A stretch of 64,000 nt of DNA from Prorocentrum cordatum (lineage: Eukaryota; Sar; Dinophyceae; Prorocentrales; Prorocentraceae). The stretch lies in assembly GCA_963575745.1 (NCBI GenBank), contig CAUYUJ010008613.1:436577-500576 (forward strand), read 5' to 3'. Positions 22,243-33,259 of this stretch are shown here, piece after piece. Made by a program: the position numbers and the translations under genes. The notes beneath the pieces are model-generated. The model had not been told where the DNA came from. It was given only the letters and a program-made list of their open reading frames with translations, and did no database searches. How positions within the stretch are numbered: the first letter of the stretch is position 1; every line of letters starts with the position of its first letter.

Positions 22243-22614
22243 TAACATGTTTTCTAATGGAGATGGTATCCTAGCGCTGCTACCACCTGGTCAGAGAGCA
22301 TATGTCACGAGACTGCACCGCACGGACTCCAAGCATCTTTTCCTACCGATCGACAACAAATAAGAACAGACGATCACCGAGCGCACAGACCTCATCAACA
22401 GGATCGAATATCGCTCCGCGGAACTACTTCACAGTTGCCCAACGACTCAGACGCGAAGCTCTGGGATTTCTTTACATGCTGAGAAAACCTGATCTGGCGA
22501 TGGTACCTCAACTCCTGCACAGACGGACCCTGCAGGTGAGAATGTCCCGATTGAGGCCCCGAAGAAGCAGGATCAGTGTAGGGATAGGAAACTGGGAAGG
22601 ACTCCGAGATCTAC
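22243..22614 (+). pseudogene. Decayed protease to methyltransferase-like junction of element 2
   Basis: Coding similarity hops between frames (LLPPGQRAYVTRLHRTDSKH, then stop). The region contains at least two indels and no intact domain. Confidence 0.55.
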
Positions 22615-24006
22615 TTGGAAGCCGAGGTTCCACCGGAGATATCACTGTCTGCGACACCAACGACCAAGACAGCGCACATGAGCTATCACCGCAGCGACGC
22701 CAAGTCACTTTACGAGCACTGGAAGCAGTTCAAGGCACCGAGGTATCACAGGGATCCCTGGCCGGATAACTTCACGGCGAGCGAGCAGAAGCAGATAGAC
22801 GCTGAGTGCCGAGTCTTGCCAGAGCTGTTCTATCATCGCCCACGGTTGCCCATGATCATGCCCAACAGCGTGGACGATATCATCATGCACATGGACGCCT
22901 TCCAGCAGGCGATGCTACCACTTCTCTTGGAAGTATGCTCTGGCACTGGGAGCATGTCCACAGAGGTCTACGCCAATCAATGCATCGCGCTGCCACCGAT
23001 TGACTGCAGATATGGCTGGGGCTTGCATCGAGAAGATCATCGTGAGGCTCTGGAGCGACTGGTTCCAACGTTTCGTCCACGACATACATTATGCGAGTTC
23101 TATTGCAGACCCTGGTCACAGTCCACGAATCGTGCAGATCCAAGTGAGTTGGAACAGCGACGGCAAGCTGAACGACCCATGCTGTACTGGTTTATGTATG
23201 ACCTCTTTCCAGACATCTTGCATCGCGACGGCAACTTCATCGTTGAAAATCCGTGGCGTTCTCACATATGGACAGAAACACCTCTGAAGGACATGGACAA
23301 GCTGGTTCAGGAATATCGAGGAACGCTACACGACAACACTACCGACCAATACCGTCATGGAGCACGCGGCGAGGAACGGGACTTGCCCATCAGGAAGCGC
23401 ACGATGTTCAGAAGCCCGGCGAGACTTCGTGGCACCAGCAAGTACTGCAATTGCGTGGCCCAGCACGCCAATCTGCAGATGAACGATTCCAACGGCCTCA
23501 AGAGAACGGCAACAGCGGCACGATCTCCCAATAAGTTGTGCAAGGCCCTGACGCGCGACATGATTCGTCATCTACGTCAGTCTCCACAGCTCACTCATTG
23601 GACGTGCCCAAGATGCAAGCATGGACATGCCGCTGGAGTACCGCATGCGAGAGTACATGGTTGCAGGTTCAAACCTGCTGAACCTCCAGCAGCTCCTGCA
23701 GCACCAGCAGCAGCAGTACCAGTTCCAGCAGTTCCACCAGCAGTACCAGCTCCTCATCCACCAGAGGCACCTGCGGCAGTGGCAGCGGCGCCCGATGGCG
23801 AGGACGCCAAGGGCAATTCGGATATACCACCTCCACCGATGCCACTGAAACCGGCAGCAGCGCTACCTACTCGACGACGACTCAGAGGCAAGCAACAACA
23901 CAAGATGACCGTACATTTCAGGAACCGAAAGTGTTGCAGCCCAACTTCGATCTCACCAAGCTCTCACAGCGAATGCGTGAGGCACCGAATGGCACGGAGC
24001 GCATAG
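22615..24006 (+). pseudogene. Methyltransferase-like domain of element 2, with Cys/His segment and Pro/Ala linker
   Basis: Motif I is well kept: LLLEVCSGTGSMST at 22918-22962. It is followed by the acidic strand PPIDCRYGWGLHREDHREAL, then RPRHTLCEFYCRPWSQST where motif IV belongs (Cys kept, P-P replaced by F-Y), then FIVENPWRSHIW near 23236-23268 (motif VI-like E-N-P). A C-terminal tail matches those of elements 1 and 3. After it comes WTCPRCKHGHAAGVPHARVH with G-C-R-F, a possible C-x2-C/H/C zinc site, then a Pro/Ala/Gln-rich linker. The frame changes near 23.9 kb. Family assignment rests on motif order. Catalytic competence is doubtful because motif IV is altered. Confidence 0.78.
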
Positions 24007-25169
24007 AGCCCCTGGCTGGATTGCATCAGAAGTTCTTTCATGCTGTGGACGCTGATTGCGAGCGACTTTGTAAAGCACTTGGACTACCACCTGCGATACC
24101 GAAGCTACGCCAAGGTATCATGCAGCACTGCGAAGTTGGCCGGAACAGGATGAGAGTCATGAGCCGCCCGCTCATCAAGGGCACGCTGGCCACCCACTTC
24201 AACCAGCGCGCGCAGAGCGATCTTTTCTTCCGGTTCGAGAAAGTATGGTTTCTATGTATCGATGAATGCCTGCGCTTTCGGCTGGCCGGACGTCTCAGCA
24301 GCAAGACGCCTGCCGACATCCTGAAGGGCTACGTGCATTTATGGACCAGGATCTTTGGACCGATGGAGACACTGGTGATCGATCAGGAAGGAGGACTTAC
24401 AGGCGACATGGCTTCTCTTTTCTGCGATCGCTACACCATGACTCGCGAATTCGGAGGCGCGGCAGCACGTGCCCACGCGGGCCTGGCTGAGCGCGCCATC
24501 TCTATGGTCAAAGCTGTGGCTCTCAAGATCAAGGCCGACTGCGCGAAGCAAGGCATCACCTACTTGAGTGACGACGACATTGTGGCCGATGCTGCCACGT
24601 TTGGCAACCTGACTCTGAACTGCGGCGGCTCGGTTCAAGCTCAAGGATTGTTCGGATTCATGCCCAAGGATGCCTACGATCCTGAATCCAAGATGCTCAC
24701 CAGCACCAACAGCATCCTGGAGCAGGTACCAGACTATACGGAGGCACGCCTACGACTGCGTCTCACTGCGAAGGCGAACATGTGGCAAGCTGTTCTTGAA
24801 GAGCGACTAGCCCGAGCTATCAACACGAGGCAGCAGACACACGACACGAAGTGGCTCGAAACCTGGAAGCCACACGACAAAGTCGACATTTGAAGAGCTC
24901 CAGAACGGAAGGGCGCCGACAGATGGAGAGGACCACCAGATTTTATCTCACTATCCAAGGATCTCGGCCAGGCCATTGCGGTGCATCAAGGACAGCCCTT
25001 TCTACTGCCAACACGACATCTTCGACCACGCCAACTATGTGATCAAGTTTTGGGATTGCGCGCGCAGTCGAATGACATCTACCTAGGCAACACAGACACG
25101 CCAGGTGCACTGGCCCAACTGTTGGAAGTTGTTGAAAGTTGTACTCCAGGTGCTACATCGCATGGGTGA
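23931..25169 (+). pseudogene. Integrase of element 2
   Basis: Contains KFFHAVDADCERLCKALG (a pre-integrase helix region with a degraded zinc pair), then the catalytic core: AQSDLFFRF with Asp 24219-24221, METLVIDQEGGL with Asp 24381-24383, and AHAGLAERAISMVK with Glu 24489-24491. The D-D-E triad is therefore complete. TGA at 24891-24893 interrupts it, but the same frame goes on with RKGADRWRGPPDFISLS and GQPFLLPTRHLRPR, the usual C-terminal beta-barrel stretch, so the stop is a lesion. The frame is abandoned near 25.13-25.17 kb. Confidence 0.9.
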
Positions 25170-26878
25170 AGTTCCGGATGGTCGTGACAAGCTGACCTTG
25201 GAACCACGCGACCTACGCGATGATCCTACCAAGTTTTGGTTATCCATCCTGAACTTGGCGAATTCCGTCTTCGGGCTTTCTCACGTGGATGCTATCTTTA
25301 TTGGCGCGGATTTTCGACTGGTTCACAGTCAACGACCACTCCGATACGGTTTGCTTATAGCGTGGCATCCGGAACGACGACAGCGCTACACCAGTCGAGG
25401 GCTCAACTTCCACGGTACCAACAACATTCATATAATCATTGGTACGAGTTGGTATAACCATTGTTTCCTCATTTTGGCATTGAAGGACTCACCACTTCCT
25501 CAGGATGAATATCGACCGATTGATAACCTTGATATTTCCAGCATCGCAGTCATCGAGGACTACTCGGGCAACTCACCACGGCAAGCTATTCAGCGACCCA
25601 GTGGCAATGTGACGTCAGCACCGACGCCCACAGCACCCATATCTTCGACAAACGACGAATTGCCATCCGTCAACACGGCCATCGAGGACATGGAGGACAT
25701 CGACAACCTTAGCAATGAGCTTGAACGACTGATCAAGACGCCTGGGCAGACACCTACACCACGACTTGCACTGGAGGATACTAGTCGAGAGACGCCACCA
25801 CAGACACCATATTACAGGAGAGTGAGGATCGTCGAGACCCCGCTGATCGACCTGGACACGAGGCGTGACGTACCTTCACCTACTCTTGGGCGTGAGGAAC
25901 TTGAGCGGCAGGTACCTGCATTACCATTGGCACCTGCATTACCATTGGCACCTGCATTCCCAAGGGCACCATCATCCTCATCGGCACTTGTAAGCAGCAT
26001 CGCTCTGGACATACCATTTGTACCATGACCTACTCATCAGATGCCTCCGACGCCTATGCAGCCTACGGCCCTCAGGCCGAACGCACCTGATCAGAGCATG
26101 CCGTTACAAGACAGTCATAGTCAACCCGATCACTGCATGCAACAAGCTGCAGGACCGGACGTTGACCTCACCATGGATATGGAAAGTAGTCAACCCGATC
26201 AAAGGCATGCAACAAGCAACAGGAACCGACAACGACCTCACCATGGAGATGGAAAGGATCATGGAGGAGACCGATCGACAGCAATTACAAACTACCACGA
26301 ATGAGCTGGCGCCGAACGCAAGCGATGATCTCTTGCGTGTGGATTTTCGCCAGGATCATGGCCCCACTAACGTACTTCCGCATGCAGCACCAGAAGTCGA
26401 AGAATACCAGCATGATGGCTCCAGTAACTTTGCCAAGGAACTGGAGAAGCTTATTGGCGATGACGAATGCGATGAGCGACGTGCGGCAGACAAGCGTGCC
26501 AGCGACACTTTTGGAAGCATGGAACCAATGCATAAGATGATTAGACCCAATGAGACAGGCGATGGACTGATACCTCTACACGATCAAGCGCCACAGGATC
26601 ACTACGGCAACTCAGGTCATCTTGTGGAAGCAGCATCGTCATCACCTACGATACCCATCGAGGACTATTACACACATTTTCTCATGATGAAGGCCAGTCC
26701 CTCATGTGCATCGCAGCGATCAGATCTTCAACAACTATACCAGGAAGCCAGTCACATGAACGATGACATTGAAGAACACATGGCTCGCTCGGCAACTACA
26801 TCATGCTCCACACTGTCATGGGGGCGATCAGACAGCATGCTCGTCGTGGAGTGCCCAGGCGACTCCGAGTGTTTCTAG
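25105..26878 (+). pseudogene. Integrase-RT linker of element 2 with a 69-bp tandem duplication
   Basis: One frame (25105-26028, ending at TGA) then another (26018-26878, ending at TAG 26876-26878). The first half has VDAIFIGADFRLVHS, typical of the region between integrase and RT. The rest is acidic, Pro/Thr-rich linker. A tandem duplication of about 69 bases (AGTCAACCCGATCA... GACCTCACCATGGA) lies at about 26117-26183 and 26186-26254, and the frame changes near it. Confidence 0.75.
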
Positions 26879-28252
26879 TATGACATTCTCGAGGATACCT
26901 GTATACTTGTCTACGCATCACAGGCTGAACAACTCATTGCTGAAGAAGACTTTGCAAGATTATGGGATCTCATCGAGCCCGCAGATCGCAAGGATGATGC
27001 CTCTTATGTTCAGCATGATTGTTGTAGACCTCGTTTGAGATCGAAATGTGCCGCGGACAATTTCATTGACTCCGTTTGGGTGCGCAGATGGATGTGGGAG
27101 GAGAAATGGGTACTGCGTTCTCGCCTATGCGGTCGCGGCTTCAAGGACGATCAGAAGTACGCAGTGGACCGACACAGTTCCACAGCGGCCAGAGTCAGTC
27201 AGCGCATGATGATATCCTTGGCCCAGACGCACGACGACTTCCAAGCGGAATTATGGGACAGATCGCCCGCGCTCCTTCAAGGTCTGAAGTTCGACGAACT
27301 GACGCGCAATTCGAGGAAGCTCGGCCTGGGCATCCGCGAGAAGAGGCGCATGTGTATCAGACCACCAGCCAGCGTATGGCGACACCTACGAGATCCCTCC
27401 AAGCTCTTCGATATCCCAGATTCGGAGACACACCTTTACGTCCTCGGGTGCATCAAGCCCGCGCCAGGCCTGGTGGACGCGCCATTACTCTGGCAAGCAG
27501 CATTTGCCCTGCACGTGTGCGATGACATGTATGGGGCCAAAGCTTTACTGGACGAGAACTGTTTCAGTTGGCACTCAGGCGAGAATCTCGCCATGGCCAC
27601 CACGCTTCACGCCGATGACTTGCTACCTGTTGGATGGCAAGAATGGCTACATTGGGGGCGCGCGCTCATGGAGAAGAAGTCTGGCAAGATCACGAGGACT
27701 AAGCTCCCGTTCGCTCATATGGGTTGTGATTGCAGCAGAATGCCCACTGGGTTTATCTTTATCAGCCAGGGCGCCTACTTGGACACCATCAAGGCTCCCG
27801 AGTTGACGAAGCAACGACTACTGCAAGATGATGAATTTTGCAAGAAGGAGGATATACATGACTATCGCTCTGTGCGCTGCCAGCTCTTGCCTCTACTGCA
27901 GACTAGATGGGGCGCCGGCGCAGCTACGCCGCAGCTCCAGTCCAAGCAAACGAAGCCGACTATTGCAGACATGGAGGTCCTGATACTCACACTGGATCGA
28001 GCTAAGCGTAACCGACATGGTATGGGACTTTACTTTAACCGACTGCATGGACCTTTCAAGTTATCATCGATAACGGATGCGAGTCATGGATCGAGGGTTA
28101 CTAGGCATGCGCATGAGGCTCATGGGTTGTTTTTTAAGGCGAGGACAAGTCATACACAGAACGGCTTGCTCGATCCGAACGACTATGTGAGTTTCTTATC
28201 CAAGGTTCACCCGATGTCAGGTACTTCCAAGAAAGGCCAGAGGACCAGCTAG
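26879..28252 (+). pseudogene. Reverse transcriptase of element 2
   Basis: It is in the same frame as the preceding 26018-26878 segment. Fingers: VLRSRLCGRGFKDDQKYAVD. Palm: AELWDRSPALLQGLKFDEL with the catalytic Asp at 27257-27259 (relatives read D-V-S-x-A-F-L-Q-G-L). TTLHADDLLPVGW carries the Asp-Asp pair at 27614-27619, as H-A-D-D instead of the usual Y/H-V-D-D. RNase H starts with LSSITDASHGSR. TAG 28250-28252 interrupts RNase H. Confidence 0.92.
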
Positions 28253-28955
28253 TCAACGTCACGCGCAGAGGCTGTGTCAGCAGTGGGAGGTTCCCAGAAT
28301 GCTCAGTACGTGGCTCTACGATTCTCAGAGATATGGATGAAACCATGGATTCAAAGGACATCGACGACGACGTTATCAGGACTCATGAATTCACAAGAGC
28401 AAAGTTTACCAGCCATGCCTGTTGAAATGGGAACCGACTGTTTTGATTTATATCAATGGATTGTGGGACATAAAGGCATCCTGGCAGACAAGACGCAGAT
28501 ATTGTGTATCCTATCACTTCGAGAGGACATGAGCAGTGGACGGATGATGAGAGCATTCCACCGACCGACGGATCTAATGATAATGGGTGGATTTACCTAT
28601 GTTGGCACATTTCCGACATTGATGCAGTACCTTTCCATTGGAATCATAGATCTTACGAGAACGACGACTACCTCCAATAACAAGGAGCAGAACGAAAAGC
28701 CGATTGTCATCAGGAACTGCAATGTGAAGATCAATTTCCAAGAGCTCTATTTGATTGAGTTATCTGAGGCACCGCTCTGCGCCCTTTTTTTCATTTATCC
28801 TCAAGATGCAGGATCACAGTCAGGATATGCAGGCCCCTGGATGATAGGTGGGGTAGATGGATCATATTGGAATAGTAGGGCATTCAGAACTGTACTGAAG
28901 AGAGTGCGGTTCCGCGACATCGGGGCTCAAGTCACCAGAAAATTCCTCAACGTAA
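28253..28955 (+). pseudogene. RNase H and tail of element 2
   Basis: It continues in frame after the TAG: STSRAEAVSAVGGSQNAQYV (RNase H Glu region), EMGTDCFDLYQWIVGHKGI (Asp), and FHRPTDLMIMGGFT, equivalent to the W-V-P-T-D-x-x-L-A-D-G-L-T-K signature. The coding signal fades by about 28900 and runs into the GGGA/GGA tract, so the frame end at 29068 is artificial. Confidence 0.85.
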
Positions 28956-28956
28956 C

Positions 28957-29243
28957 TGAGGGAGGGAGGGAGGGAGGGAGGGAGGGGGGAGGAGGGGGAG
29001 GAGGCAGAGGAGGAGGAGGAGGTGGAGAGGAGGAGGAGGAGGAGGGAGGAGGAGGAGGAGGACGATGAGGAACAGGAGGAGGAGGAGGAGGAGGAGGAGG
29101 AGGAGGAGGAGGAGGAAGAGAAGGAGGAGAAGGAGACGGACGAGGAGGAGGAAGAGGAGGAGGGGGTGGAGGTGGAGGTGGAGGAGGAAGAGGAGCAGGG
29201 CGCAGGAGGAGGACGAGGAGGAGGAGGACGAGGAGGAATTATC
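28957..29243 (+). repeat. GGGA/GGA polypurine tract
   Basis: GGGA units (28958-28988) pass into GGA/GAGGAA for about 255 bases. Confidence 0.95.
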
Positions 29244-29251
29244 TTCAGACT

Positions 29252-29385
29252 AGTGCGCGCCGCGCTGAGCAATGGTGGCCGTTAATTTCCCCCATCGGAC
29301 AATGCCTCTTGGGCCGCCCTCCACGCGAATGGAATTCTGAATTTGCTCGCATGAATGTCCGCAAGGGTCATTGACGCATCGGAGG
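29252..29385 (+). repeat. 130-bp core repeat, copy 1
   Basis: Shares CAATGGTGG, CCCATCGGACAATGCC, GGGCCGCCCTCCACGCGAA and GACGCATCGGAGG with copies at 31267-31400 and 31690-31835, and with a truncated copy at 29515-29560. Every copy borders a GGA tract. Confidence 0.8.
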
Positions 29386-29512
29386 AGAAGGGGGGGGGGA
29401 AGAGGAGGGGGAGGAGAAGGCGGAGGAGAAGGAAGGGGAGGAGGAGCAGGAGGAGGAGAGGGTAGTGGGAGGAAGAGGAGTGGGGGGGAGGAGGAGGAGG
29501 AGGAATCTATTT
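29386..29512 (+). repeat. GGA-rich polypurine tract
   Basis: G-rich purine tract with GGAGGA and GGGGGG runs, followed directly by the truncated core repeat (29515-29560, CACGCAGCACGGAGTAATGG). Confidence 0.88.
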
Positions 29513-29560
29513 CCCACTAGCGCACGCAGCACGGAGTAATGGTGGGCGGTTATTTAATCG

Positions 29561-30015
29561 CTTCGCTCATTCCGCCGGCTCATAATGCGTAATCGCTGGG
29601 GTTCGGCTGCGCGTCCGTGACCCTTGCTGCGCTGATGGGGGGGGACGTTGTTTTCGGTGGTGGGTGCACCAGTCCGGTGTAGTTGGTTCGACGTTTGCGG
29701 CTGTCAGTGGTTTGTGGCGCCATCGTCTGCTCTCATGGGGCTCGCGGATGGTGGTTTGGCGCGGTCCGCCAATGGAACCCCGCTTTCTGGAGGTTCCAGG
29801 GTTCGGTCGGGCTTTGCTTGCGGTTGCCTCGGCGTGTTTAGGGGTGCTCTGTTTGTGGTGCGAGGGTGTTGGAGTCAGTGGTCTTCGTACTTGGATGCAT
29901 CGTTTGCAATTGTGGGTCCGTTCGCATACGGTCATGCCTATGGTCGGGGAGGGGAGCTGTCAGCCTGGCCGGACGATCTCGAGCGGCTGTGGCCTCCGCC
30001 GCTTCGGGAAGCATC
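29561..30015. other. Unassigned
   Basis: No domain seen on either strand. G/T-rich on the plus strand. Confidence 0.4.
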
Positions 30016-30016
30016 C

Positions 30017-30017
<1 letters not shown>

Positions 30018-30071
<54 letters not shown>
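30018..30071 (+). repeat. (GTC)n microsatellite
   Basis: Nearly perfect TCG/GTC repeats over about 50 bases. Confidence 0.93.
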
Positions 30072-30073
<2 letters not shown>

Positions 30074-30074
30074 G

Positions 30075-31135
30075 TGTGCCATATGTTGGTGAGCTCGTGG
30101 CGAGCGAAAAGGAGGAGGAAGGAGGCGGGGAAAATCTTGTAGCAATTGTGCTTTATGTTGGCGTGCTCGTGGCGAGCGAGAAGGCGGAGGAGGAGGAAGA
30201 GGAGGGGGACATTTGGGAGCCAAGTTTGGTCGTGGACAAGACGCGTTTTTTAGAGGCCGTTTGGGGTCTCTTGGGAAGCCTCTCGAGGGCCTCTTGGCAG
30301 TATTTCTAGAGCCTCCTGGGGCCTCCTGGGGGCCTCTTGGGGCCTCTCGGGGGCCTCTTGGGGGCGTTATGAGGTCTCCTGGGGACGTCTTGCGGCTTGG
30401 AGCGCGAAGTGTCCGTTCCGGTCCCCCGTCGGGGCCGGGTCTTGGAGCCGTCTTGGGGGCATCTTGGGCCATCTTGGAGGTTTCTGGGGGTCTCTCAGGG
30501 CTCTCTGGGGTCGTTTCGGAACGGTCTTGAACCCTCGTAGGCCGTATTGGGGCGACATTGAGGGCTGTTTGGGCAGTCTTAAAGCGCTAGTAAGCCGAAG
30601 AGGCGAGAACGCCAAACTCTTGAAAAAACAATGAAAATCATCAATTTGGGCTTGTTGGGGGCCTCTTGGGAGGTCTCTTGGACGCATCTTGGGGCGTCTT
30701 GGGAGCATCTTGGGCAGTCTTGAGGCCTCTTGGGGGCGTTATGAGGTCTCCTGGGGACGTCTTGCGGCTTAGAGCGCGAAATGTCCGTTCCGGTACCCCG
30801 TCGGGGCCCGGTCTTGCAGCCGTCTTGGGGGCATCTTGGGCCATCTTGGAGGTTTCTGGGGGTCTCTTAGGGCCCTCTGGGGTCGTTTCGGAACGGTCTT
30901 GAACCCTCGTAGGCCGTATGGGGGCGATATTGAGGGTTTTTTGGGGCCGCCTTGGAGCGCTAGGAAGCCGAAGAGGCGAGAACGCCAAAATCCGGAAAAA
31001 GTAATGACAATCATAAAGTTTGGCTTCTTGGGGGCCTCTTGGGAGGTCTCTTGGACGCATCTTGGGGCGTCTTGGGAGCATCTTGGGCCGTCTTGAGGCC
31101 ATCTGGGCCGTCTTGGGGCGCTCTTGGCTTCAGGC
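30075..31135 (+). repeat. CTTGGG-type array, copy B, units about 372 bp
   Basis: The head is present twice (TGTTGGTGAGCTCGTGGCGA near 30084 and its relative near 30157), then GA-rich sequence and GGACAT. The array repeats with a period of about 370-372: GTTATGAGGTCTCCTGGGGA at 30367 and 30737, and GAGAACGCCAAA at 30606 and 30978. Each unit has a CTTGGGG-rich part and a less repetitive 60-70 bp spacer (around AATGAAAATCATCAA). About 2.3 units are present. Open frames in it are artefacts. Confidence 0.88.
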
Positions 31136-31266
31136 TGCTGGGCCTGCCACATATTTGGCGTCTCCTTGGAGCGCTCCTGGAGCGCTCCAGAGGCCTCCAG
31201 GGCCGCGCCCAGGAAGTCCGGCATCTCTGGCCCCCACCCTCCCGGGGATCTGCCGGGGTACTTTTC
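31136..31266. other. Array edge
   Basis: Unique or degraded edge of the CTTGGG array leading into the core repeat; no gene. Confidence 0.4.
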
Positions 31267-31400
31267 GCACGCAGCACGGAGTAATGGTGGGCGGTTATTT
31301 CTCCCATCGGGCAATGCCCCCCGGGCCGCCCTCCACGCGAAAGGAATGTCGAGTTTGTTCGTGGGAAGGTTCGCAATGAGAATCGACGCATCGGAGGGGG
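31267..31400 (+). repeat. 130-bp core repeat, copy 2
   Basis: Best-kept copy: GCACGCAGCACGGAGTAATG, TCCCATCGGGCAATGCC, GCCGCCCTCCACGCGAAAGG, ending ACGCATCGGAGGGGG at the start of the GGA tract. Confidence 0.85.
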
Positions 31401-31676
31401 GGGGGAGGGGGGGGGAGGAAAAGGAGAAGGCGGAGGAGGAGGAGGAAGAACTGAAGGGGGAGGAGGAGGAGGAGGAGGAGGAGGAGGAGGAGGAGGAGGA
31501 GGAGGAGGAGGAGGAGGAAGGGAGGAGGAGGGAGGAGGAGGAGGAGGAGAGGAGGAGGAGGAGGAGAGGAAGGAGGAAAAGGGAGGGGGGGGAGGAGGAG
31601 GGAGGAGGAGGAGGAGGAGGAGGAGGAGGAGAGGAGGAGGAGGAGGAGGAGGTGGAGGAGGAGGAGGAGGAGGCGG
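31401..31676 (+). repeat. (GGA)n polypurine tract
   Basis: About 275 bases of GGA with GGGA interruptions, bounded by core repeat copies on both sides. Confidence 0.95.
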
Positions 31677-31835
31677 AATGCGTTTCCCACGAATGTTCGC
31701 CATGCCGACCAATGGTGGACGTCTATTTCCACATCGGATAGCGCCCCCCCGGGCTACCCGCCACACGAAAAGAATTTCGAGCTTGTGCGTAGGGAGGCTT
31801 GCAATGAGATTCGAAGTATCGGAAAATTGCGCGTG
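31677..31835 (+). repeat. 130-bp core repeat, copy 3 (diverged)
   Basis: CCAATGGTGGACGTCTATTT, CACATCGGATAGCGCCC and CGAAAAGAATTTCGAGCTTG match copies 1 and 2 in order. Confidence 0.8.
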
Positions 31836-31916
31836 CGCGCGGGCGCGGGGGGAGAGGCGGGGGGTGGGCGAGGAACAGAGCTCTTTGGCATGTAGCCCCC
31901 GAGCACGCAAAGCGAG

Positions 31917-32370
31917 AGTTTCAAAGCAATGAGCCTTTGAGAAAGTTCTCGGGCAATGAGTTTCAACGCAATGAGCTTCAGAACAATGAGTTTCATAGCA
32001 CTGAGCTTCGGGGCAATGAGTCCCAGAGCAATGAGTTTCAGAGCAACGAGTTTCCGAGCAACGAGAGTTTCAGAGCAGTGAGTTTCAGAGCAATGAGTTT
32101 GTGAGAGCGTCAGAGCAATGTGCCGTTTCGAGGAAGTTTTCGAGCAATGAATTTCAGGGCAATGAGTTTCAGATCAATGAGTTCCAGAGCAGCGAGTTTT
32201 ATATTAATGAATTTTAGAGCAATGAGCGTCAGAGAAATGAGCGTCAGAGCAATGAGTTTCAGATAAGTGAGAGTTTCAGAACGACGAATTCCAGAGCAAT
32301 GAGTCTCGGAGCAGCAGGGGCTTCAGAGCAATGAGTTTCAGAGCATTCAGCCTGTGAGAGTTTCAGAGCA
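31917..32370 (+). repeat. AGAGCAATGAGTTTC minisatellite
   Basis: More than twenty degenerate units of 14-18 bases built on AGCAATGAGTTTCAG, sometimes with GAGAGTTTC insertions. Confidence 0.9.
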
Positions 32371-32372
32371 TC

Positions 32373-32482
32373 ATCCTTATTCTCCTCCTCCTCCTCCTCC
32401 TCCTCCTCCTCCTCCTCCCCCATCGCCGCCCCCCCCGCCCTCGTCGTCGTCGTCGTCGGTGTTGTCGTCGGCGGCGGCGGCG
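32373..32482. repeat. CCT, GTC and GGC microsatellites
   Basis: (CCT)n at 32379-32417, (GTC)n at about 32441-32457 and (GGC)n near 32469-32482. Confidence 0.9.
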
Positions 32483-33259
32483 GAGAAAAATGATGAAGTT
32501 TGCGATGTTGTCGGGGCCCCAGTCCGTCAATGAGGTCGCCAGAAAAATATGTAGTTCCCGCGCTGCGGTTTTTCACATAGAAAATTGTCCTCGGCCATGA
32601 AGGGGCCAGAATGTGAGTCCACTTGTTGGGAGAAAGGAACATGTGAATTCACAGCATGGAAAACAAGGAACATGTGAATATGCATATTGGGGGCATCGTC
32701 GGACCCATTCCAAATCTGTTTCGGGGGTCGACAAGTCATCGTTTGGGAACATACGCGATCATCCATGGCGCAAACAAGACGAACTTGCACTGCACTCCAC
32801 CTCGCCGCCCCACGCGCAACATGCAGGAACGCCCGCGTGCATGAGCGATAATGGATGGACGGCGCGTCTGTCCGCGCGGGCAATGCACGGGCACGAGCGA
32901 TTGACCCTCCGCGACTGCCAACATTGGATGCCAATCATACCCGACCATACATGAGCGACGCATTGAGCGCACATGGGCCATTCAGCCCCAATTGAAGACC
33001 CCCCGTTGCAGGCCCCCCCTTTCGAAGACGCCCGTCATTCGGTCGCCTGCGTGGCCGACGCGGGCGCGGCAGAAACGCCGGGGGGGGCCCGTGGCAGGTG
33101 GGCCGCGGCCGCGCGGGGCAGCCTCGCCGAGCTGCGCGGTGCCAGCCCCCGGGCGCCTCCACGCCGAGGCCAACCTGTCCGCTGCGCGCGGCGGTCGGCG
33201 GTCCAAGCGTCAGCGCCGGCGCCCTTCGCATCGGCGGCCTCGCAGGAGACCGCTAAGAA
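32483..33259. other. Unassigned
   Basis: No recognised gene. From about 33040 the plus strand may already be decayed LINE sequence, but no motif supports that. Confidence 0.4.

Larger units (their letters stand above)
21560..28955 (+). mobile_element. Ty1/copia-like retrotransposon, element 2 (no gag or LTRs found)
   Basis: Order: aspartic protease, methyltransferase-like domain, integrase, linker, reverse transcriptase, RNase H. No gag domain or zinc knuckle is visible upstream of about 21560, and no flanking repeat pair is recognisable, so it is either 5' truncated or its ends have decayed. Lesions I can place: TAA 21859-21861, shifts at 22.24-22.6 kb, a shift near 23.9 kb, TGA 24891-24893, a shift near 25.13 kb, a shift near 26.2 kb, TAG 26876-26878 and TAG 28250-28252. 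All three stop codons occur, which argues against recoding. Confidence 0.92.
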
